Source of the DNA: Liolophura sinensis
Lineage: Eukaryota > Mollusca > Polyplacophora > Chitonida > Chitonidae
Length of the DNA stretch: 64,000 bases
Direction of reading: 5' to 3'
Assembly (NCBI RefSeq): GCF_032854445.1
Contig: NC_088296.1
Coordinates: 20,945,853-21,009,852 of the forward strand
Within the stretch, counting starts at the first letter, position 1. Each line of letters begins with the position of its first letter. Of the stretch, positions 1 to 11,900 are shown piece by piece. The position numbers and the translations under genes are program-made. The notes beneath the pieces were generated by a model, which worked only from the letters and a program-made list of their open reading frames with translations, was not told the DNA's origin and did not search any database.

Positions 1-476
1 AAAACTGCATTCAGCTGCATGTCCACCCTTTTGGTGCTGGTGCGGTGCTTGTATGGGGCGGAATTTGTGGACAGGTGAGAACGAGATTGGTCATCATCCA
101 GGGAAATCTGACTGGCCAAAGATACCGAGATGAAATATTGGAACCTGTTCTGGTGCCATTCGTGCATTAACAGCAAAGGGGTATCACGACCTCATACCGC
201 CAGAGTTGTACTAAATTATCTGGACACCGTTGATGTCAACGCTGGCCTTGGCCAGCGCGATCGCCAGACATGAATCCCTTAGAGCATCTGTGGGCTCATC
301 TTGATCGACGTCTGAGACAACGCGTCCCTCCCCCACAAAACAGGCAACAGCTCGAACAGGCTTTATTTGAGGAGTGGGACAGAATTCCTGATGACGTCAT
401 CCGGCGGCTGACGACTTCCATGAGGAGACGTATTTTGGCTTTAATTGATGCAATGTGTGCTCACACACGCTACTAA
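1..476 (+). mobile_element. Tc1/mariner transposase, decayed C-terminal part
   Basis: Pieces of a DD34E-type transposase can be read across three frames. The first, at about 25-172, contains VWGGI and then GNLTGQRYRDEIL. A second contains RPHTARVVLNYLD. The last runs from WPARSPDMNPLEHLW to a stop at 474-476. In the family the second catalytic Asp sits in DNARPH; here the bases before RPHTARV are altered and that Asp is not readable, while the Glu of NPLEH is kept. At least two frame breaks and an in-frame stop mean it is dead. The 5' half lies outside the window. No terminal inverted repeat could be fixed downstream. Confidence 0.85.
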
Positions 477-798
477 CGATCTGTCTTATGACATGATAGG
501 ACATTAGGTACACCTTTTTAAGGGAGTCCCTTTACTTGCATTTGTGTAATTTTTTCAGATTTACCCCATGCCTTCTTTACTCGGCCTGACAGCAAGTGTA
601 ATATCCATATGGCTTTGAAGTTTTGAACAGAACTTGGAAAATGTTTTATTGCACTATAATGCTTATCATGTTGATACTGTCTGTCTTTCTTTTTCTTTCT
701 TGTGGTGCTGAACAGGGTTATACGTTTGTTTTGCCCGGTAGTTTATTTTTGTTGTATTCTTGTTGATTTCTTTCGCATTTTTAAATAATACTTTACAG
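477..798. other. Non-coding stretch between transposon and exon
   Basis: This holds the 3' flank of the Tc1-like copy and then T-rich sequence ending in a good splice acceptor (CTTTACAG, 791-798). It is probably the 3' part of an intron of the gene whose last exon follows. Confidence 0.4.
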
Positions 799-915
799 CT
801 GAAGATGTTGCCCAAAGTTGAGGAAGAAGTTGAACCTTCCTGGACGGAAACTAGCTTCAAGCTAGAGCCGGAGGAAACACCAACGGAAGAGAGGAAATGT
901 CCGTGTACATCTTAG
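799..915 (+). CDS. Likely terminal coding exon of an unidentified gene
   Basis: After a pyrimidine-rich acceptor the frame reads 38 codons to a TAG at 913-915. It starts LKMLPKVEEEVEPSW, continues with KLEPEETPTEERK and ends KCPCTS. The stretch is acidic, low in hydrophobic residues and coding-like, and has no family I recognise. An AATAAA lies 416 bases past the stop, which fits a last exon with a short 3' UTR. The rest of the gene would lie upstream of the window; the transposon at 1-476 would then sit in its last intron. Reading phase is inferred from openness only, and a chance ORF cannot be excluded. Confidence 0.4.
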   Translation: MKMLPKVEEEVEPSWTETSFKLEPEETPTEERKCPCTS

Positions 916-1036
916 GTGCTTGATACGTGTAGCATTGAGCATTAAACCGGAGATTTATCCCCGTGAAATGAGGAATGTCCTCAAAAAAAAAAATTAGCAG
1001 CTCCTCACATGACAATACTATGGACAATTTTGACGA

Positions 1037-1038
<2 letters not shown>

Positions 1039-1121
<83 letters not shown>
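1039..1121. repeat. (TA)n microsatellite
   Basis: About 41 uninterrupted AT dinucleotides, inside the putative 3' UTR of the preceding exon. Confidence 0.97.
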
Positions 1122-1124
<3 letters not shown>

Positions 1125-1330
1125 CTGACGACATATTGCATATCAGTGAGTTCCAACATATTCATCACACTTGCACCAAGGTGCACCTGTGCGTGGTAGT
1201 GATTGATATGCTGTGATGCGTTGCTAAAAAAATTGTTTTACGTATATACGTTTAAATGATCGATATTGCAGTACTACGTTTAAATACCTAGATTATTGCT
1301 CAACGGAGAAGGTTCAACTATTACGAGAGA

Positions 1331-1336
1331 AATAAA
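1331..1336 (+). terminator. Possible polyadenylation signal
   Basis: AATAAA in AT-rich sequence downstream of the putative terminal exon. No transcript evidence. Confidence 0.35.
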
Positions 1337-1848
1337 TGTCATATTTACAATATTCTATATATTATTTATGTTTGCTGTTTAATTTTCATCACTTCAGAAA
1401 ATGTGTGGGTCATAGGTCATACTCGCCCATGTGATATCGAACGTGTAATAGGAGTTAGTGTTCACTGGATGTGATTTAAGGGTTTGTTGTAATCTTACAT
1501 GTCCGAACAGCGTTTTGTGAAGAGTCAGACAACCAAGATGAAGGTGTTTAAGTCATTTATCTCACAAAAATGCAGGAAAAGGATTGTAAAATCTGACCCA
1601 GTTCTTGCTGCCGTTCTCTTCTCTCTTCTACCTTCACAGTGGTTTTTGGACTGGCTCAGCGTTGAGCAAAAAGCAGAATACAACAACTTTGGTATTGTTG
1701 TCATTTCCTTCCTGCTCAGAAATATATATAAACGTATCTAAATTGACAACAAATGAGCAAACCGTACCAAGTTATCAAGTATCGATATTAAGGTTTGATA
1801 AGTATGTGTCCAAGTGCAGTTGTTTTGATAAAAGGTGATGTAGGTATG
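1337..1848. other. Intergenic, nothing assigned
   Basis: AT-rich single-copy-looking sequence. An open stretch with a strong pyrimidine tract at 1614-1641 was examined and not accepted as an exon. Confidence 0.4.
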
Positions 1849-3020
1849 AGGGCCCAAATTAACATTTAATCGAGAATTATCGATATAGATAAATGAATTA
1901 TCGATATCGATAAATAGGCATTTAAATTTACAGCCATATTTATCGATATCAATAAATGAATTGACCATATCGATAAATGCATTATCGATATCGTTAATTT
2001 ATTTATCGATATCGATAAACATGGCTATTTATCGATGTGATAATAATAGCTCCCTTCTAACAACTCGCGACATATTGGCGTTGTTTGCATTAGTTCAAAT
2101 GGCGGGTGTTTCGGATGTGGACGATGTTTTGCGTGTCCTAAACAACACAATAACTAGAGGTGAAAGAACACTACAACAAAATATTGGTAATTTGGATAAC
2201 ATAAACAATAGATTGTCCCAGGATTTGGAAAACTTGACACGAATAAGCTCAGCGTTGTCAACAGACACACTCTGCGATCTTCAAGGCGAGGTACAGGCCC
2301 GTACACATTTGCGATCTGCACCATTATCATCAAATGTAGGCATTACAGAAATGGTTGGCGGGGAGACTGACTTGCCTACACCGCGTAGAAGCAAAGGTAA
2401 GCCAGTCAGCACCATCGCGCCATTATACACGTTTCTCAGGAAAAGTTAACTTTACTGGTAAAGTACGTGTAGTCCTTCGGCTAATATAGTGTAAATTATT
2501 AGTTTATGGTTTACCAAACGAAAGAGAAATAAACTAGAAGTGTGTTTTAGTAGTAGAAAACAAATTCCTGTTCGTGTAAAAGTGTAATAATCCGTTGGCC
2601 GCAAATGTATATGTGAAATATTCTTGAGCAAATAAATAAATAAATAGATTCATCTTGTTACTGAAGTTTGCTGATGAAGCTTTATGTCGAAAACGGTTGA
2701 TCACACAAACGTAATTTAAATGTAATATATCAATATCAGTTGCATCATAAATAAGCCTCTGTTTTATCTAGCGTAACAACATAGGGGGAGCAGTCATTTC
2801 CATCGAAACTGAACCGGAAACACTATTTATCGATATCGCTAATTCATTAATCGATATCGCTAATTCATTTATGAATAATCTATATCTATAAATGAATAAA
2901 TCGACAAATATTTATTGATATCGATAAATGTTTATCGATATCAGTAAAATCTTTTATCGATATCAATAAATGAATTAGTGATATCGATAATTCTCGATTA
3001 AATGTTAATTTGGCCCCCCA
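1849..3020. mobile_element. TIR element with ATCGAT-rich ends
   Basis: The two ends are inverted copies. The left starts AGGGCCCAAATTAAC and the right, read inward, TGGGGGGCCAAATTAAC; both continue into TTTAATCGAGAATTATCGAT. The motif TATG lies immediately outside both ends (1845-1848 and 3021-3024), a candidate 4-bp target duplication. Each end carries a cluster of ATCGAT sites: nine at 1879-2036 and six at 2829-2988. The middle holds a 142-codon ORF. No transposase motif is seen, so this is either a non-autonomous DNA transposon or a family I do not know. Superfamily is not assigned. Confidence 0.75.
2021..2449 (+). CDS. 142-codon ORF inside the TIR element
   Basis: The ATG at 2021 directly follows the left ATCGAT cluster. 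The product starts MAIYRCDNN, has a hydrophobic segment (DILALFALVQMAG, about residues 16-28) and then a long Asn/Leu/Thr-rich helical-looking stretch (residues 32-87) with leucines and isoleucines at roughly heptad spacing, suggesting a coiled coil. The C-terminus is Arg/Lys/Ser-rich. A GTAAGC donor-like site at about 2397 allows that this is a first exon rather than a whole gene. I recognise no family. It may be a leftover 5' exon of a deleted autonomous copy or captured host sequence. Confidence 0.4.
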   Translation: MAIYRCDNNSSLLTTRDILALFALVQMAGVSDVDDVLRVLNNTITRGERTLQQNIGNLDNINNRLSQDLENLTRISSALSTDTLCDLQGEVQARTHLRSAPLSSNVGITEMVGGETDLPTPRRSKGKPVSTIAPLYTFLRKS

Positions 3021-3024
3021 TATG

Positions 3025-3918
3025 TAGGGAGCTGGGGTAAGTCTGAACAAAGTGGAGAAGAACACCAGTGTGCCTCAGAGTTCCTTGTATATTCTCTCAA
3101 CTTTGGACCCTCACATTCTCCTAGGGCCCGACCTACAGTCAACAAAAGTACAAGACTTGGCGATCTAAATCCTCGAAAAACAGCACACTACAGGAACAAG
3201 TTGCAGCACATGCTTTCTTTTCTTAAGCCATCCAAGATTTACTCCGTCTTTATAAAAGTATACATCCGATTTAGCAGATACATGAGTATAAAACTGGTCA
3301 AGTCATCTGAACAACAATGGCCGCACAAAATACAGGGACAACAGGCAAGGGCCGATAACCACGCACAAGACCAAGGACCGATAACTCACCCACTACACCT
3401 ATTTTACCCACATAAAAAGGGGTAAATGACCTCCGGTCACAGTAACATTCACTAGCCAAGGGTACGGTATACAAATTTTTGCCTTGGCTAGCGAAGGTGT
3501 GACCTCATTGCCACGTTACTGGAAGGCCACTTGCAAGGTCCGGTTACCTTGTCAACTTTACTCAGTCAGTGGTTGAAAGGCTGTCGAAAAGGGAATGTTT
3601 CCCTGAAGATACAAAATCATCAAGCCATGCAAGAAGTCTTCAGCGGCGCGCCAATATCTTGCCACAGGTACACTTCTAGCAAGCTCTGAAGTACATTGCT
3701 ATCCATCAGCTATACCCAAACATTGTGTTGCACCAGAGAACTGTGGATATGACGGCCTAACATTTCACAACCAGTTCACTACCATGTGCGTTATTCGCAT
3801 GACCATAAACACCTAGAACATTGGCCCCTTTACTGTAATTCTGTACAATTAAACAAACCCCTTTGATTTATTCGAGACTTCAAATATATGTACCTTATAT
3901 ATCATGAGCATTAACTGA
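3025..3918. other. Intergenic stretch with one hairpin
   Basis: No gene supported. It contains an inverted repeat at 3435-3507: CTAGCCAAGG (3452-3461) pairs perfectly with CCTTGGCTAG (3482-3491), and GGTCAC further out pairs again. This could be a small foldback element. Confidence 0.4.
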
Positions 3919-4173
3919 GGCCTCAGTGGCCGAAATGGTTAGCGCGGCGCAATGGCCTAGGAGCCTCTCACCACTGTAGTCGTTGTGAGTTCAAATCCAG
4001 CTCATGCTGGTTTCCTCTCCGGCAGTACACAAGGAGGTCTTCCAGCAACCTGTGGATGTTCGTGGGCTCTGCTCGGTTTCCACTCACCATAATGCTAGCC
4101 TCGGTCGTAAAGGTGAAATATTATTCAGTAGGGCGTAAAACACCAATCAAATACAGATAGGTAAATAAATAAA
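3919..4173 (+). mobile_element. tRNA-derived SINE, family A, near full length
   Basis: It starts with a tRNA-like head (GGCCTCAGTGGCCGAAATGG, then a B-box-like GAGTTCAAATCC), followed by a body with CCAGCAACCTGTGGATG and CACCATAATGCTAGCC, then the conserved 3' end (GTAAAACACCAATCAAAT) and an A/T tail. At least 16 other copies or fragments in the window share these modules. Confidence 0.85.
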
Positions 4174-4755
4174 ACAAGCAGTAACGAACAATAACAATGT
4201 ATCAATAACCAAGGTGAAAAGAAACAACATTCTTTACTTTTTATAACCCTGTGTTTATTAGTGCAATGTGGAACAAAGCAGTTAATATATAGGTTTAACT
4301 TTTCAAAAAGGAAATATTTGTTTTGGTTTATATAAAAAAAAATTCACAAAATCGTATGTATACACAGTTTCAAGGTTTTGTATACCTTGACCACAACGCC
4401 CTACAGAAGAAATGAATAAAGTTTATAAAAACACGACAAAACAACATTTCAGAGCATTATCAAGGTGCAAAGAATTTATAGGAAAAAAAATAAACGTAAA
4501 TATTTTCAAATTCGAGTGTCATTGGGTTTTTGGTTTGTATATTTCATAAATGATATAGGTGAATGGTATACTGTGCTTTTATTCGTGCGTTCCTATACAG
4601 TAAACGTTTGTTCATAACTAGTACAGTTATAACAACTACATAAGTGTATGTATATTTGTAACGATGTAAATCAAGTTTATAGCGGTGTGAAAAGGTAAGA
4701 ATCATTGTATGTTAAAACTGAACCTTCAACGTTTTCATCTTTTGAAAGTTTGTGT
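4174..4755. other. Intergenic, nothing assigned
   Basis: AT-rich sequence with scattered A-runs; no exon, repeat or element recognised. Confidence 0.4.
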
Positions 4756-5036
4756 GCGGGAGTAACTAGCCATAAAACCGTAATAATGTAATGCAGTTAG
4801 GTGTATTGTGTTGCGGGAGTAACTAGCCATAAAACCGTAATAATGTAATGCAGTTAGGTGTATTGTGTTGCGGGAGTAACTAGCCATAAAACCGTAATAA
4901 TGTAATGCAGTTAGGTGTATTGTGTTGCGGGAGTAACTAGCCATAAAACCGTAATAATGTAATGCAGTTAGGTGTATTGTGTTGCGGGAGTAACTAGCCA
5001 TAAAACCGTAATAATGTAATGCAGTTAGGTGTATTA
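4756..5036. repeat. 57-bp minisatellite, five copies
   Basis: Units start at 4756, 4813, 4870, 4927 and 4984 with GCGGGAGTAACTAGCC. The copies look identical over the shared core, so the array is young. Because 57 is a multiple of three it leaves a 105-codon open frame on the minus strand, which I do not regard as a gene. Confidence 0.97.
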
Positions 5037-5950
5037 AGTCAAAAGGAAACACTGTTGCGGGAGACGGGGTGGGGTTATGAGGGGAAGGTCGGGGAGAAGG
5101 GGGGTAGAAGGGGAGATAACTCTTGGTTTTCCATAAATGTTCTGCTCTTGAACTGAAACCGCCTGGGTACGTTTTGTATAATTCAGGAGTAGTAGCTAGT
5201 AACTAGATTTTTGTCAAAACATTATTCTCAATTGTGATAAATGTAACGGTTCTGTTCAGACGCCTACGCGAAAAATCTTCATGTCACACGACGCGAAATT
5301 GATAGAATATATATTGGTTATTTGCCCACTAACTTTGACGGGGAATCCTGAGCTATAACAATCAGTTAATATTTTACCAATTTAAGTTACCCGTCAGTAT
5401 TAAACGGATAGCTGCGTATTTTAATCACATTATAAAAAAATCTATTCCTTGGACGGATTAAACGTAGAACTGCACATGGATTACTATCACAGAGAAATCT
5501 CGCCCTTGTCATTCAAAATGTCGGTAGATACAGATTCCACACACTACAACAAATATTTTTTAACATAAGATATTTTTTGTTTCTTGAAATAACTATAATT
5601 ATACAATCACGAACGACTGGCATGGTTTCACCCACATTATACATTTCAGAGTACAAACGAAGGTAGAATGTCATTGAATGGCTGATTGTTACATGTACAA
5701 AATATAGTTTTTGAATTTTAATAAAAAATAACTTTGGAAATAAAGATTTGAATCTGTCATTTTAAAACTCTATTTATCAGTCGTAATCGTATCGCAAAAA
5801 GAGTTATATGTTCAAGTTAAACCTCGCGAGGTTTCACGAGATTACATACAAATTGAAAGAATCCGCAAATCGTTGTATTTCAATTTATGAGAAAAGAGTC
5901 AGCTGTAAAAATAGCCATATTTGTCGCTGCTCTGTCGGTGTAAAAGTGGT
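5037..5950. other. 3' flank of the lectin-like gene
   Basis: AT-rich, no further exon. On the minus strand this would hold the 3' UTR of the gene at 5951-15662. No unambiguous AATAAA was fixed. A 12-bp palindrome ACCTCGCGAGGT lies at 5821-5832. Confidence 0.4.
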
Positions 5951-8900
5951 TTAAAGTGCCTCGAAGGAGAATTCGCATATCTCCAGCTGGTGAGGTAGAT
6001 CCTCTTCGTTCAGCGCTTCCAAAGTGATGTATCGTCCAGTGACAGGAACAAAGCACGTTATCTCTTGGTTGATATTGTCGCCAATCTTCGTCTTGACAAC
6101 GTTGCAGTCGTGATTTCCCGAGAAGCCCCGGAAAGATCCGGACGAGACGGCATTGTCACCAACAGTGATAAAAATGTTCTTGAGCCCTATGCCTACAAAA
6201 GAAGACGCGACACGGTAATCCTTCGTCATAAAAATGGGAAATATGCCAGCAGTATTTCTTTTGAGTCGTTATGTGTGTGCACATAGACTGTGTCTTCTTG
6301 TGGCGAGGTGAGTCCAAGCCACCAAAGTGCTGCAGCCACTGAAGCATCATGCCGAAGACACCAGACAAGACACCCCCCCCCCTATCACATTACACTAACA
6401 CCGAGCCAGCAAGTCCTGTTTCCTTGCTCTAAACTCTCAGTGCTGAGCGCCAAGCGGGGCAGCAGGTTCTTTGGTAGATTCGGTAAGGTAAAGGTATAAG
6501 CAATACCACATCTAAACACTAGAATAATGATTAAATGCAAGCTCGCAAACGATGTTTCCATAATGAATAATGACTGAATTTCGTGACAATCCTACTTGCA
6601 CGCACACAGGTATTGTTTATCAATGCTTATGCTTCAAAGTGAATGATAAATTGCACTGAAGCCGTGAAATAGAACTCTGGCGACAATGTATGCCACGAGA
6701 AGGAACGAAGTCAAATTACGCATATGCAAGTCACATATCTACGGGATGTAGTTCGGAGGGAAAGGTTTGCGATTGTAACCACGAAGACGGGTGATCAATC
6801 CCAGTCTTGGGCGGGGAATTTGTAGACTCGCGCCCTTTCACTCTCCACAGGGACATTAAGACCCAGACACAGCGGAGCTATGGCTACCTGTCACATTAGC
6901 GATTCGCTGCCATATTTTGATCCCTGTCATTCGCGACTGAATTCTCCCGATTCAACCCCAAATCATTGTTGCCACTCATACCACAGTTTACTGACGATTA
7001 ATAGCGCTGAAGATTAATTTATTTAGCATAATCTATCGTAAGACTTACGACTGACAAGACCCCTATTAATACCTTGTTAACCTTAATCTACTGTAAGACC
7101 GACAACTGAAAAGACACCGGCTTAGCGTTAATAATACTTTGTTAAACTTAATCTACTGTAAGACCTACGACTGACAAGACACTGGCATTACCGCTAATAA
7201 TACTTTGTTAAACTTAATTTAATGTAAGACCTATGACCGACTAAACACTGGCTTACCCTCAATAACATTTTGTTAACCTTAATATACTGAAGACCTACGA
7301 CGGACAAGACACCGGCTTAGCGCTGGTAATAGTTTGTTAACCTTACTGTACTGTAAGACCTACGACTGACAAGACACCGGCTTACCGCTATTAATACTTT
7401 GTTAAACTTAATCTACTGTAAGACCCACGACTGACAAGACATTGGTTTACCGTTGATAATACTTTGTTAAACTTAAACTGTATACTCTACGGTATAACCT
7501 ACGATGGCCAAGACATTGGTTTACCGTTGATAACACTTTGTTAAACTTAATCTACTGTAAGACCTACGACTGCCAAGACACCCGCTTACCGTTGATCATG
7601 CTTTATTAACCTTTATCTACCTTAAGATCTTCGACAGACAAGATACCGGCTTACCGTTGATGATGACTTTATTCACTGTGGTCTCGGCGCCCGTGTCCTG
7701 AACGTACCATGAGTAGGTGTGGTAACCTGTTTTGGCGCACGAGCTGGTGTTTTGGTCCAAAGTGAGGCTGGCATCAAGATCCTCCCATGTGCTGCTTTGC
7801 TTCGCCGACCTGACCGCTAACAGTGGACCTGAAATAGGACGAGTCCCGGACGGATTAAAGGACGCATTGACTGATTGATTGGTTTAATGAAATCCTGGCA
7901 GACTGGATTGAGTGATCCATTCATTCTTTTGTTGTTTGGATCTATTGACAGATTGATTGATCGGCTGATAAATTTAATGTCTGATTTAATAATTGATGAA
8001 TTAATTAATAACTTGATCCATGAACTAATTAATGAATTAATTGATGCACTGATTGAGGAAAAAATCGATGAATTTATTGACTGATGAATTGATCGATGAA
8101 CTCATTGAAGAATTATTCGGCGCAATCGGCGATTGGTGAATAATTAATTTATTTATTTGATTGGTGTTTTACGCTGTACTCAAGAATGTTCCACTTATAC
8201 GGCGGCGGCCAGCTATATGGTGGGCGGAAACCGGGCAGATGGATTATGATGGATTGCCTAATGGATTGATGAGATGCTTGATTAAGGATGGTCTTGTTGA
8301 ATGGTGGATTGACCTGATAATCTGTATTCCAATCCAACTAAACCCAATTTCTTTCAGCGAGCCATCAACAAAATGCGTGAATGAACAAAACACAATTGAA
8401 AACAATGTATGACCCGCGCAAACACTCATTCGCTAGGAGAATCCCATATATATCCCAAGTAAATATTTCGAAGACAAAGAACAGATCTGATGAGCAGCCA
8501 TTGCCTGCTGTCTTTAAGCTCTGATCAATAACCCTAGAGAGCAAACATCGAAACGGTTCATAAAAGCTAAACCTTGGTATTCATAACGTATTTGTAGTTG
8601 ATTTTGACTCTTAGTAAAGTCAATAAGACGCCATTGTTAAAGCATGGCATGGGTCGATGCAAAGAGCAAACTTAGCCGTGGGAACGTGGATACGCCTCTA
8701 ATTAGTGAACCCGGACTAATCGGGAAATCAATCTCATGTAGTTTCTATAACTGTTTGCTTCCGAATTGAGGCATGTTTCGGCATTCAAAACGCATTGTTT
8801 TTTCGTACACTGTGGCTTGTTTAAAACACATCGTGCTGTATACAATGTAGCAGTCCATGATAATATTGGATTTGTCTCTGGCTTTATAATTTCCGTTATA

Positions 8901-11900
8901 ATCAAATGGTGCTGTGACAGATCATGATAATAATAGATTTGTCCGTGGCTTTATGATTTCCTTATGCCATTTTCTGTTATTTCACTTTTATGAAAATCAA
9001 TGAACATATATGATTTTACCTGTTCAGTCTGGAAGTCCTCCCACATTTCACCCCACGCACAAAAACAGTAAAACAATGCTTAACCTTTCTATGACGTCAT
9101 GACACAATAGCTTTAACCCAGAATGGAATGAAATAAACAATGTCGCGAGGAGTTGTTCTGTTACACCTGGCGTGTGATATCTATCCATTCGTTTTCTGTT
9201 ATTGAAAACAACGTCCCGTTTTATAAAAGACTTTTCCGTCCTATTTACGTCATCGGATAAGCGTTTAGCACGCGCCCCAACGGTAGTAAATCACGATATT
9301 TATAGTCTTTTTAGTGTTTATTATATGTAATACCAAAGCGTTCGAGGGTTATAGAATTCTGGACTTCAAACACATGTGAATCCGATGTTCAGACCAGGGT
9401 TCGGACCAGGTTTTCATTGTCGACTTTATTGTCAAACACGTGTATTACGAGATAAAATTGGTCAGTCTGATTTGGATCCGAGTCATGATTGCAGGGTTTG
9501 AGAACATACCTGCACCCCACGTGACCGTTGTTGTCCAATGAAAAACGCAGTGTTCTGTCTCATGTGGGATAAGTATGTGTGTATGCTTGGGGTTTAATGT
9601 CTTACTTTATTTCGGGGCCTCCATGGCTCATTTGCTTAGAGCGCTAGCGCAGCGTAATGACCCAGGAGTCTCTCACCAATGTGGGAAGGTCTGCAGCAAC
9701 CTGCGGATGGTCGTGGATTCCCCCCGGGCTCAGCCTGGTTTCCATCCACCATAATGCAGGCCGCCATCGTATAAGTGAAATATTTTTGAGTACGGGGTAA
9801 AACACCAATCAAATAAATAAATAAATAACAATATTTCAGCCATATGACGACGAGGAATCACTAGGTGCCTATACATATACTGTGGCTTTTTGTGGCAGGG
9901 TGGGTCCAATCTTCCATGGTGCTGGCGCCACTAAAGCATCATGTCGAGGAGACCAGACATGACACCCCTTCAGGTCAAATTATACTGACACCAGTCCTGT
10001 TTCCTTGTTGTAGCCTCTCAGTACTGAGCGCCAAGCGAGGTACTAACATGATCCACTTTTTAAGTCTTTGGTGTTACGCGTCCTAGAGGTAGATGCTCAA
10101 ACCATTAGACCGTCGACGCGATCACGCCTGATGTCAGTTATCTGTAAATTTGTATTCGACAATATCTTCGTATATATATATATTTGCAATAGCACTGAAC
10201 TGAAGGTTAAGAACACTCTTCACCAAACTTCATCTATATACATCGGATGTTAAGATTGACTTAATCATGTGCAAAGACAATGGCGTGGGCTAAAATGTGC
10301 AGATCTTTCAGATGTTTTTTTTCAATTCCTCAGATACATTTATAAATTATCATGCACACTAAAGCTTACATGTTTATCTAAGGCAAACCATCGCTGTTTT
10401 TTGGAAAACGTAATGAATTATATAACTGAACAGATGAAAACGCGTGATAATACACTTTTGAATTGTTGATTTGATATTTATGGTATCAGATATTGCTACA
10501 GTGTGGATAAGGTGCCGTAGAGGTATATAAATGGCCTTTTGTGTTAGTTTTGGTGATAAAGTGGCAAATTCAACCACCCAATTGACAGAAAGGACAAAAA
10601 GACACCATGAGAAAAGATTTAATTAGCGACAATCTTGAAATATTCTGCAAACATTCTGAAATGCGATGCGATTGTCTCTAGTCCTGTATTAAATAAGGAC
10701 AAAGACAGAGTCGTTTAACATATGCATATTTTCCGTTAGATATCACATATGAATGGCCTTAAATCACTAGGACAAACAACTTCATGATGGTTTTCTTTTT
10801 GTGTTTTTTTTATATTTTTTTGCGGGTTAACGTCGTTTCAACATTACTTCGATTACACACTGTTTATCAAGATTTTAGGCTTATTAAGCAGGTCCAAACA
10901 TTGTCCAATGCCGACATACATGTACCTGTAATGCTGCCCTCACTTGAACCCCATGAGGAAGACACTAAATACGAGATTTCACTCAGTAACATTGTAATTA
11001 CACCTGACCAACCGCTCCTTGTCCTATACCTCTTATGCTGTCCACCGATCGAGCTAGTCCTAAGATTACCGATGGTTTTAAAGCCTTATGGGTGACTCGA
11101 TTCAGGATTAAACACCGTATCTACAGTTCATACGGAAGACGTTTACGCCACTACGCCACCGCAGTCTGTGCTTCATGATGGAATTAGAATACCAAAAAAA
11201 AAAAAGATGACTCGAGCAAATAGAAACACGTTCGAATTGATCCCAGCCGTGACGCTTTTATAGGAGGGTTATGTGGTGTGTACGTGAACAAACCTATTTA
11301 GCTTCGTTGTTGACAACCATGCTGAAAAGCTGTGTGACAATTTGTAACAAGGCTTGTCAATCAATACGAAGAAAAGCGATCAGGGCGCTAAAGGGTGGGA
11401 GACCTATCTGTGTGCAGGCTTGTTAAGGGGCCGTATAACACCCTTATTCTACAGGCAGAGACGGGGATATACAGGTGTATGTATATGTACAAGACTATTA
11501 ATCGATTTCTGTGACAGAGTCACTCAAGACAAGGAAATATTGAGCGACTTTACGGTCAAGAATAATGGCTTTGTGCGCAGCGTGGCGGAAGGATTGACAG
11601 GTTAAAAAAAATTCCGCCTGACTAGCTGCGCATTTGTGTGAGGGAATAATCATTACAGAAACAATAGTGAAAAAATTGGACTCCGCTCAGCCGAGTAACG
11701 GCTCAGCCATAGTGGATCGACAAATAATAGCTTGAGAAAAAAGTAATGACAAGAGTCATTTTTAGATTAACTTGCTTAGAGGATGCATTTTAAAAGTTCA
11801 ACAATAATTTTCACCTAAACCAAACAAACATCTTTCTAAAACATATTTTTTTTAATTTTTGTTTGTTTGGAACCTTTCGTTGATTGCAACAATTACATTC

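Noticed and set aside
857-1199. Frames rich in Tyr-Ile
   Set aside because: Translation of the TA microsatellite.
1499-1741. 80-codon frame with a pyrimidine tract and CAG inside it (WFLDWLSVEQ...)
   Set aside because: The acceptor looks good, but the frame upstream runs through it and no partner exon, domain or polyadenylation signal supports it.
7875-8084. Leu-Ile-Asp-rich 69-codon frame
   Set aside because: By-product of the ATTGA/TTGAT simple repeat.
8702-8905. Cys-containing minus-strand frame upstream of the lectin domain (PAN-like spacing)
   Set aside because: Cysteine spacing does not fit PAN, the region overlaps a local duplication, and a signal exon joins the lectin domain without it.
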